DNA from: Chrysomallon squamiferum
Taxonomy: Eukaryota > Mollusca > Gastropoda > Neomphalida > Peltospiridae
DNA length: 30,000 nt
Assembly (NCBI GenBank): GCA_012295275.1
Contig: CM022673.1
Span: 30,139,473 to 30,169,472, forward strand
Direction: 5' to 3'
The translations under genes were made by a program, and so were the position numbers. Shown here one piece after another: positions 21,798 to 30,000 of the stretch; positions within the stretch are counted from its first letter, which is position 1, and every line of letters starts with the position of its first letter. The notes beneath the pieces were generated by a model. It ran no database searches. It was given only the letters and a program-made list of their open reading frames with translations, and was not told where the DNA came from.

Positions 21798-23474
21798 ATT
21801 GATTATGGGACAAATTGTGCCAAGGCTCAGTTTACCATGCTCTTTTTAATTATTTTTTTTGGTGAAAAATAATTTAGGAATACTTTATAGCATTTGTTTG
21901 ATTGTTTGTTTAATATTGATTTAATTACTTAGATTAAATTAATATTGGTCACGACAAAATGTATTTTGTTTGATTATGCATATGACGAAGCCAAAGGACT
22001 ACGCATAGTAAAGGTCAACTTGAAGATTAACGCAGATGTCACATTTATTTCAAAAGCTGTTGGGGGAATGAACATGAAGATCTTGCCAGTTTGTGTGCCG
22101 ATGTACAGTGACAAATGGATGGTTGTCTAGAGGCTGATCTATTTAGAACACATGCTGCTAAGATATTAAGCCGATGAAGTCCCACGTCAATCATAAGTGC
22201 AGTGATATAGATTGCTACTCTGCATTGATCTTGGAGTCTTAGATTTCTGTTTCCTTTTTGTAACCGTATCTGTGACAATCGTTCATCACTACTGAATACG
22301 AAAGGTTATCCTTGTTTTGCACTCATTTATTACGTATGTATGTCGTGATCAAGATTCCGTCCATGAAGCGTTCGATGATCTAAAAGGTTTGCCTGATGCT
22401 ACCAAACGCCCACCTCCAAAATGTGAACATTTTTTGTTTTACAGTGCTAAAATAAAAATGTTCTAATTTATTAGTTAAAACAGACCACAGCTAATAGTTA
22501 CATTTTCATTTGAAATTAATCATATGCGCAGAGAATGACACAAACAAAAATACTTGATCTGGTTGAGTTAAAATAAAATGTGTTTTTGGAAATGACTGAT
22601 CAAATTATGAAAAACAGGAAAAACTGGTCGAGTGGTGATTTCCTAGAACTTGTAAAACCCTGAATGTGGTTGCTTAGTTTTCAATTAAATACGGTTAATG
22701 TACACTGATCTCACGTTATCGTTATTTTTTTTTTAAAAGCAAACTTTTCATTTTAGCTTTTTTTAAAGCACGAATATGTCAAGTATTAAGTGTGTCGTTT
22801 TAGGAAAACCGTAATACGTTTTCTACAAACTTAACTGACAGATTTTTCTTCTAAAAGTAAGTAAGTAAAGTACTGTTTTCTCTACTGTTTATTTTCTACT
22901 ACACTTATTAATTATTTTTTCCCCTTACTTATTTTTCTTCTATATTCATAAATTCTTTAAATTATTCAGCCCTTTTTAAAAAGGTCTTACAATATTAAAG
23001 AAATATATATTTTCCCCATTTCTTTTCCTCCTCCTTTCTTGTTTATTCTTTGTTCATATATAATTTAATTAATTCTCTCTTATTGTAATTCAAACTTAAT
23101 ACTTGATATTTTTGAAATATAGTTATACATTTCAAATCATTGAGTGTTTTTTTCTTCTTTTTTTTTTGTTGTGCTGCAATTCATTCTTTCTGTAATTAAT
23201 TTTATAATCATTTTTTTTTATAGATAATATTGCTACTGATTTTTGTTTCATTGATTCTTTTTTCTCCTTTCGGGTCTTCATTTTTGTTGTCCATTAATTC
23301 ATTCTTTGTTTCCTTCTTTCTTTCTTTGTTTCCATAACCCATATTTAAATATAATTTTCCAAGCAGCAGCTAATGAGTCTAACTATATGAAAGCCTTTAC
23401 GTTTATTTGTTTATTGTAATTTATTTACTAAATAATAATTAATAATATTTATTTACTAATTATAGTTGCTATTA

Positions 23475-23504
23475 TTGCTGTTGTTGTTGTTGTTGTTATT
23501 ATTA

Positions 23505-23535
<31 letters not shown>

Positions 23536-23536
23536 A
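23475..23536. repeat. GTT/ATT trinucleotide array
   Basis: GTT units (about 23481-23497) pass into ATT units to 23536. Confidence 0.92.
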
Positions 23537-24914
23537 AAAATAGCTATAGTAGCTAGACTATGTACGTGTGTATGTAGGTATGAATGTTACATATGTATGT
23601 ATCTACTACTTATATAGTGAATATAAACTAATGTGGATCAGTTTTTGTTCAGAGATGGTAATAACTTAGAAAGAATCAGCCCTTGAATGAGGCTTCTGTC
23701 TGGGCTTCAACATATAGAGATTTCCTATTATAGGAAAAAAAGCTATTGTTGAAAAGAGAATTAACTTCTGATGAGGTTTCAGTTATAGCTGATCGTGCTA
23801 ACAAACCGAGCGATAGCTTTAAAAGTTTCAGGTTTTTGATAAAAAGTTAAATGGCGTCATCAGGGAATAGTAACAAATATTCATAATGAAGTGTAGTCAC
23901 TCTCTGCCACAGTGTTCAACGTTAGTTTTTTATATAAGAAAAAACCCAGGCAATATGTGGATTCCTAAATAGTTTAGGCAATTTACTCATTGCCTGACTT
24001 TTCAAGGTAATTTCTGGAATGAAATATCCGCAATTCATTGATAGTAACTTTAGAAAAGATAAAGCCAACTAATGAAAAGAAAAAACCAAACAGCATGAAC
24101 AAACAAAAAAGAAAAACAACAAAAAACAAATATTATTTAATTATTTCATTTATTTCAAAGACAAATCTGAACAAGACTCAGACGAATGGTGTCTCTTCGC
24201 TAAAACCCTAGGCATGAAGGATTTTAATCATCGACATCAGGATAATTAGAAACTGTATAATAGTCTCTGTATTATTATTAGTAGTAGTATTTGTATTATT
24301 ATTATTATCAGTGCTAGTAGTAATAATAGTAGATATAGCAGTATCAGTTGGTTTCTTTATCTGTATATATCTGTCAGTGTTTGTGCGCTCTTTGGAGTGA
24401 TCTGTTCAGGCCAAAATGTGAAATCTTGTTCACAGTACTGTAAATGGTGGTCAACAGAATATCTTAATTTCTTTCTTTCCATTGTTTTGTTTTTTTGACC
24501 CTGAAATTATTGCCATCATCATCAAGCGGAAAATATTTTTTGGGGTATGATTCGTCTGACATTTTCACTGTCACCTTTACTCATATTCACCCCAAAATTG
24601 GACATGTGCCAAAGTTTTAAACATTTAAAAAACAAAAACAAGACAACGATAACAACAAACAAACTAACAAAAAAAACAACAACACAAATAATCATTTATT
24701 TTAATTAAACGTTTTTATTTATTGACAACTAAAGTTTAATAATCGATGGATTATTATGAATATCATTAATTCCCATCCTACTAGAAAGAATCTTCACCTT
24801 GTTCCATGTTTACTTAATAGCTGGAAATAATGAACTGTTGTTTCTGAAAGTTCTTGAACTCAATTTGGACGACAGTGCCCCACAAATTCTCTGTATGATT
24901 CAATTGGGAACAGC

Positions 24915-25130
24915 TCATTCGATAGGTATGCTATGAAATGTGCTCATCACAGGCTCTACTAGAGCCAAGTCAGCCAGATTTGTTGCCAGTTCATCCTGAT
25001 CACATCTTGCTGCTTCAGAAAGTCCGATGTCATCACACTTGAAGAGTGTGTACATATATGGCCCTTCTATAACACGGTAGGAGTTTTGTTCGAACAACCA
25101 GGCGACGGCAGCGCAATATTTCTTTCGTAT
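24915..25130 (-). pseudogene. Unassigned decayed coding relic, minus strand
   Basis: On the minus strand a frame reads GNIRKKYCAAVAWLFEQNSY, then KCDDIGLSEAARCDQDELA and on to PIE, where it stops. The segment has higher G+C and more protein-like composition than its surroundings. Similar traces continue in other frames to about 25265, as if frameshifted. It lacks a start in context and splice sites. I do not recognise the family. A decayed transposon protein or a processed pseudogene are both possible. Confidence 0.25.
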
Positions 25131-25597
25131 ATTGCCATCCTGAAGTCAAGCAAGAACCCTTTCACGATCTTCATAGCAGCTTCATCGAAGTTAGAGTAGG
25201 TTCCATAAGATTCATGCTTCATCCATCTACAGGGAAATTATGCGTGCTTCACACGAAGTGCATGCGCAAAGCGTACAAACGATTTGTGATAAAACAACTA
25301 ATACACACGGGAAGAATTTTCCGTTGGTCCACTTCTGACGATTAAAACTCAACAATATGAAGAAAACCTGACTCAAATTCATTACTGGTTTGATTAGAAG
25401 CAGTCTGGAACATTTTTTTTCAAATTCTGTATCTCGTGTGGCATTAACTCTACAATTTATAGAAATGTTTAGATGATGCGTAATTATATTCTGACTTCCA
25501 TAAGTATTTCCATTAGCGTAGCCAAATTCTGGAAATACCAGCAGTCTAGTTATTAGCGTTACGAATGATTAATTTTGTCTGAATGACTAATTTATTT

Positions 25598-25614
25598 ATT
25601 TGTTTGTTTGTTTG

Positions 25615-25683
<69 letters not shown>

Positions 25684-25684
25684 G
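25598..25684. repeat. (GTTT)n(ATT)n compound microsatellite
   Basis: GTTT units (25598-25617) are followed by about 22 uninterrupted ATT units. On the minus strand this reads as poly-Asn, which is an artefact. Confidence 0.96.
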
Positions 25685-26380
25685 TATTGATGTGTTGATT
25701 TAGTGATTGTGATGGATGTTAATGCGAATGGTGGGTCAACCGATAATCCCAACTTCTTTCTTTCTGATTCTATTTCGTTGTCTTAAAGTTACGGCCTTCG
25801 TCATAAAGTACGATAATCCTGTTTCTGCAGGAGGATGACAACTGATTACTTCCCTTAGACCCAAAAATATGTACATTAGTCTTTGCTTCGAAGTAGAAAA
25901 GAAATCAACTTATTAACCTATATTAATAAGAACATCATCGGAAAGAATCTTTAACTATTTTGAATATCTAAAACAGTTGAGGAATTTTTTTTAGGAATTT
26001 TGTTTGAAAAATTAAGCCGAGACCTAATCCTAAAAATAAGCCGTAATGTATTTTGCAAGTTAGTAAATGATATTTGTTTAACAAGTTGAAAAAAAAATTA
26101 CCACTTCCGATGTTTTTTTCAAAATCAGAAAAAAGGAAAGTGATATGACCGTAGATACTTTTAAAATAGAAGTATTCTAAAATTTGATTTATGGGGGATT
26201 GTGGTTTTATCATGTTCTGCTTGACACAGATAAACAAACGTTTCCTATTAATAACGTTTTCGAAATGAAAACGTATTCTGCTCTTTATTTCAGTGCAAAT
26301 TGGAAAGCTTGTATTTTCTGAAGTCAGAATATTTTCCCGATGCCAGCGAACTTCCAGTTCAAGTTTTCTGAGACTGACTA

Positions 26381-26462
26381 CAGTTGGGGTAACATTTGGG
26401 GTAACATTTGCCCCCGGACAACTATCCCCTGGACCACTGCTCCCCCCAGGACAGTTGCCACC
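26381..26462. repeat. Left terminal inverted repeat of the MULE-like element
   Basis: GC-rich cluster with a doubled GGGGTAACATTT followed by three modules at about 26416, 26431 and 26449, ending AGGACAGTTGCCACC. It pairs in inverted orientation with 27516-27565. Confidence 0.65.
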
Positions 26463-26696
26463 ATTTTTTCTTCCAGTAATGATTTCAAGCATAATGACAT
26501 ATATACATGTATTAGGACAAGTTCTTTAATACTTCAAAAATAATAGACCACAATTAAAATGAATTTCAGAGTAGTCTGTCCATAGTTCTCTAGTAAAGCT
26601 TTGTATAGCAACAGTTCATTCAAAAGTACAGGTTCAACTATAACCTTGTGTGCTAAGGCACTTCTTACAAGAGTTCAATGACACTTTTCAGTTTTC

Positions 26697-27133
26697 ACAC
26701 TTTTATGTTGTGTGCTGTTCCTCTCAAATAGTCCAGGACCTGTCGGTTTTCATACTGTCTGACCAGCCTCAACAAACGCAGTGATGCTTCTTGGTATTTT
26801 CGATGAAGTGGCTGAGATGCTTCCCCACCAGTCGTATGGTTTATTTTTAGTTCATTCGTGCTTGTTCACGCTTTAAAATACATTCCAGAAAATTAGATGT
26901 AGACACCATTGTTTGATCGGAAGCAACGGTGCCACCCTTCCACGAAGTTGTTATTCTGCATCAAATTCTATTCCAACCCCTGGTGCATGTTCCACAAGCA
27001 TCCAGTCACAGTACAGTTTAGCTTTACAGATATGTTGCCTTCTTCCTTCACACTCATAAGAAATCACTCCATCACTGAGTTTCTTCTGTCGGACATACGC
27101 ATAGATTTTATGGCAAGTTTTGGATGACCTCAC
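26697..27133 (-). pseudogene. FLYWCH zinc finger-MULE transposase, internally deleted and frameshifted
   Basis: From the minus-strand start at 27133 the frame reads YAYVRQKKLSDGVISYECEG and then HICKAKLYCDW. This is the FLYWCH zinc-finger pattern (YxY, DG, a Cys before a short basic loop, CKAK, then His), the DNA-binding domain commonly joined to MULE transposases in animals. It stops at 26951. One frame over, NNFVEGWHRCFRSNNG follows at once, then, after further frameshifts and stops, FWN, LKREQARMN, KINHTTGGEA, a HRKYQEA stretch and LDYLRGTAHN, ending near 26697. These are the usual C-terminal MULE transposase motifs (VEGWH, FWK, LKxEQ, LDYLRGIAHN). The central DDE catalytic region is absent, so no active enzyme is possible. 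Confidence 0.72.
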
Positions 27134-27265
27134 TCTGACGCAGTGGACTTCATCTTATAGAATATAATATGTTTGCTATAAGGCATGACCTAATATACTG
27201 TTTCATTCATTTCAATTATACTTACCTGCCAAATCAAAGGAAGCTTTATCATTTAATTAAGCTGA

Positions 27266-27402
27266 ATTAGTAATTGGCTGACTCTAGTGAGCTTTGATGT
27301 TAGATGATATTGTAGAAGATGTTTTAGCAGATGAAAGTAAGCCAAATGCCTTTACTCAAGTTTAATTATTAATTAGCTGACTCTAGTCAGCTTTGACCAG
27401 TT
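27266..27402. repeat. Diverged ~99-bp tandem duplication
   Basis: GCTGACTCTAGTGAGCTTTGA at 27277 recurs as GCTGACTCTAGTCAGCTTTGA at 27376, with related TTAATTA flanks. It lies inside the right part of the transposon. Confidence 0.7.
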
Positions 27403-27515
27403 TACTGGAGTTAGTAATATAAATTCCTTTAACAAAGTTTAATGTAACACATTTTGACTAATTTATTGGAACGTTGCTTGAAAATCATTCTGAATGGTAT
27501 ATTTGAAGAAAAATC

Positions 27516-27565
27516 GAGGGGCAGTTGTTCGGGGAGCATTGTCCGGGGGGCAACTGTCCTGATCC
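27516..27565. repeat. Right terminal inverted repeat of the MULE-like element
   Basis: GC-rich cluster GAGGGGCAGTTGTTCGGGGA followed by two further modules and CAACTGTCCTGATCC. Read on the minus strand it parallels the left cluster, with three modules spaced 14-15 bp. Confidence 0.65.
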
Positions 27566-29617
27566 CTAAAGAATATCAATATGATTTTTGTAGCCTTTGA
27601 CAAATATAACCAGTTTTCTAGGAATTTGACGAATGTTAAGATATTTTCTACCAGGGCACCTCAGTAGACCACATCCACTTTAACCATTCTCAGAACGTTA
27701 CAATATGCATACCAATTTTTATTTTCATGAATCCTTTTTCTGAATAACTGTTAAAACTCGATAATTTCAGCCAGATCGGTCTGCTGTTTATTTCTAGAAG
27801 TTTCAAAAGCGTGAAAAAAAAGAATTAGTACATTTTTTTAATGACAAAATAGGTAAGTTTACTAATTTACTATATTTAAGTCATGTTTTAGTAATGAATT
27901 GGTATTCAGAGTTGTAAAAGTGTTCTGAATGAAGTGACTATACTGAAACGTTTGATAAAAATTGAAATGCACCTTAGTATGGAGCATGTGGGGATACTAC
28001 TCTGTAAATGGATAAATATCATTTCCTATTAAAAATAGTATTGATTTTGTCTTATTTAACTGTTATTGAAATCTAAAATATGTTTTTCTTAAACTTTTTC
28101 TTTTGACTTAAGTTATATTTTGCCCGTAGCCTTCTCCTGTTTTCTGTCCTAAATTTGAAAATACTAAAGATTGTATTGTAATTCTTAACCAAAATATCAC
28201 ACAAATACGTTTGACGCATGCTTATATTATTAAACAGAAAAACACTTTTAAAGGGTGCTTGTGAAAATAGTAAATGTGGACCTAATGTTATTTATATATT
28301 TTTCTAGATAAAAATACGCAGACGGTCAATTACAAGCCATCCATTCTTTAGGACGATGATTTTTTTGTGTGCGGCTGTTTATAGTACATTTTAGTGATAG
28401 TTCAAAATCTGATGAAAATGGATGTGAGAGTTATAATTTAAATCACCAGAGATTTTTGCTGGAGCGAAAACTATTGAATTTGAAAGCGGTTGTTAACAAT
28501 CTACAATAGGAATATAACTGAATCTGTGTTAAAACCACCTTTCTTCGGCTGCAAATCAAGACCAAGCAGAACATCCAGGACAAGAAGCTTAATCTACACC
28601 GTCTCGCCAACAACAACAACCATACGACAACTAGCTTTTTTTATTGATCTACCAGCACACTTACAATACAACAGGAACACCAGCTTTCTCAAACAGAACT
28701 GTTGTAATTGTTTTCCAATCAAAAATGTTTGCCCAACTTCAAACTGGTATTTATAGCTTTGATACCAACCACCATGGCATTGGAACACTTTAGTAAATTT
28801 TCGTATGATTAGGCTATAATCCGCTGATACTTTTGGCAGATAAGGGTAATAGAATAGTTTTCTGAAGATTTAATAAATAATTCGATATTTAATTTAATTT
28901 TTCTTTTTTTTATTTGAAAGGCACAGTTCTGCAAATCATAGCTTTTTGCTTTACATTTTTTTCAAAACATTAAAAAAACTATTATCTGCGTCCTTAAATA
29001 CACATTGCAGTTCATTTGATTCGTTTATTAATGTACATTTCAGTAATTAATTTTTAAATATAAAAAAATGAAACACAGCTATTAAAGCTATCCTCTTTTA
29101 TCTGGATCCAGTGATGGAAGCAGATGGTACGTAGTGGGGATCTCTACTTTTATTTTCGAGTTTAACTTCAATTTCTGTACTAGCCAATCAGTTGTAATTT
29201 CACTGGATGTAAAATTAGCTTCGTCCTTTTATATAATTATAATTGCATATTTTACTCACCTGTCATAGCAACATATTAAACTATGTTAGGGAAAATAAAA
29301 AGCACAATTTTGTTTTATCGAATTAATGGTGACGCTAAATAGGTTCATACTACAGTGGTTTGTACAGTGTAAATTTGTCTAACTGTAAGTAGTCCCGTTT
29401 TTACATTATTATAGTTTTGTTTACTCATTCCTTTTGTAGTTATTCTGTTTTTGATTAATACTACATAAATATGCAATAGAAAAAAGAAACAACAGCTCTG
29501 AAAAAGACTTTCAGATTGGCCATTAGAGAATGATTTATTAATTCATTTTTCTAGACAGTTTATATATTTATATAGCTTGATGATTTCAGGCAACAACGAA
29601 ATCAATGAGCATATAAA

Positions 29618-29651
<34 letters not shown>

Positions 29652-30000
29652 TGTTAAAATCAATTCTTCAGTATTTAGTATTGGATAATATTTTTGAAAA
29701 ATCAAAAAGGGTAATTTAAATTGTTTTAATATTAAATAATAATTAAAACTGACCTGTGATCGTATAATAACAATCTTAAATGGGTTTTTGTATACGAAAA
29801 TACAAATGTAAATTTCAGAAATTATAATTACATAGTAAATAAATATGAAAATAAACTGAAATGTTTTACGAACTGTTTCAACTTTCTAGACATTTTTAAC
29901 AGCTTAATACCTTAATTTATGTTACATTAATTTGAGATATTCTGAAATATAAATGTATTGTTATATTCTACGGTTTTGGCCAGACATGCGCAGTGTAGAC
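27566..30000. other. A+T-rich region without recognised genes
   Basis: No gene, RNA or mobile element was identified. Overlapping frames at 28490-28756 (+) and 28594-28788 (-) lie in a GC-richer patch but show no family motif. A TA microsatellite is at 29621-29650. The last bases contain CATGCGCAG, a half NRF1-like site. Confidence 0.6.
29621..29650. repeat. TA dinucleotide microsatellite
   Basis: About 15 uninterrupted TA units. Confidence 0.95.

Larger units (their letters stand above)
19723..26380. other. Gene-poor A+T-rich region
   Basis: No intact gene was recognised. It holds the 21-bp tandem repeat at 21693-21797, GTT/ATT arrays at 23475-23536 and 25598-25684, many T-rich runs (about 22900-23340), and two GC-richer unassigned patches at about 22030-22270 and 24880-25265. 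None of the 60-90-codon frames shows a family motif I can name. Confidence 0.6.
26381..27565 (-). mobile_element. Internally deleted MULE-type DNA transposon with modular terminal inverted repeats
   Basis: Two GC-rich clusters face each other: 26381-26462 and 27516-27565. Each holds three short tandem modules of the type GGACAAYTGCCCC. GGACA or GGACC lies at 26416, 26431 and 26449 on +; TGTCC or TGTTC, the complement, lies at 27555, 27540 and 27526. Their inner edges also match as inverted sequence (a T run followed by CTTC). Between them, on the minus strand, is a broken FLYWCH/MULE transposase. The arrangement fits a decayed, non-autonomous element of about 1.2 kb. I could not identify target-site duplications with confidence. 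Confidence 0.65.

Noticed and set aside
25546-25752. Minus-strand poly-Asn frame
   Set aside because: It is a translation of the ATT microsatellite.
26293-26543. Pro/Gly-rich frames on both strands
   Set aside because: They come from the GC-rich inverted-repeat modules of the transposon and have no splice or start context.

Overview
The window is eukaryotic, about 70% A+T, with long introns, abundant microsatellites and one spread-out multi-exon gene on the + strand. The lophotrochozoan-style peptide receptor, the TCTA/TCTG and CTA arrays and the intron sizes suggest a mollusc, most likely a cephalopod such as an octopus. That is inference from style, not from a species-specific marker.

The real gene is the 3' part of a class B1 (secretin-family) neuropeptide GPCR. 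Seven exons can be read from position 2428 to about 13057. They carry TM3-TM4 (2428-2584), TM4-ECL2-TM5 (5660-5790), TM5-ICL3 (7208-7293), a 42-nt cassette in ICL3 (8812-8853), TM6-TM7 (10474-10612), the 42-nt TM7 exon (11597-11638) and helix 8 plus the tail (12791-13057). Exons for the hormone-binding ectodomain and TM1-TM2 are not visible and should lie upstream of the window. The LLPLLGITN block in TM6 and the spacing of ICL3 point to the PDF-receptor/CRF-DH44-receptor group; PDF receptor is my preferred reading. With the cassette skipped the visible part is 273 residues; with it, 287.

The 3' end looks alternative. The helix-8 exon can be read through to a stop at 13055-13057. Spliceable, relatively GC-rich segments also follow at 13430-13574, 18241-18300 and 19578-19722, so several C-terminal tails are possible.

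The introns hold trinucleotide arrays that crowd splice sites, a 13-copy 56-bp minisatellite (11936-12630), a four-copy degenerate 60-bp repeat (9362-9600) and an AGGTCA half-site cluster near 528-568. Between the candidate tails lies a 560-bp TCTA/TCTG array with an 88-bp higher-order pattern. From 19.7 kb to 30 kb I see no intact gene. The clear item there is an internally deleted MULE-type transposon on the minus strand (about 26381-27565), with a FLYWCH zinc finger, a broken transposase C-terminus and terminal inverted repeats made of short tandem modules. There is also a 21-bp tandem repeat and a few unassigned relics. No tRNA, rRNA or CRISPR was seen, and nothing bacterial.
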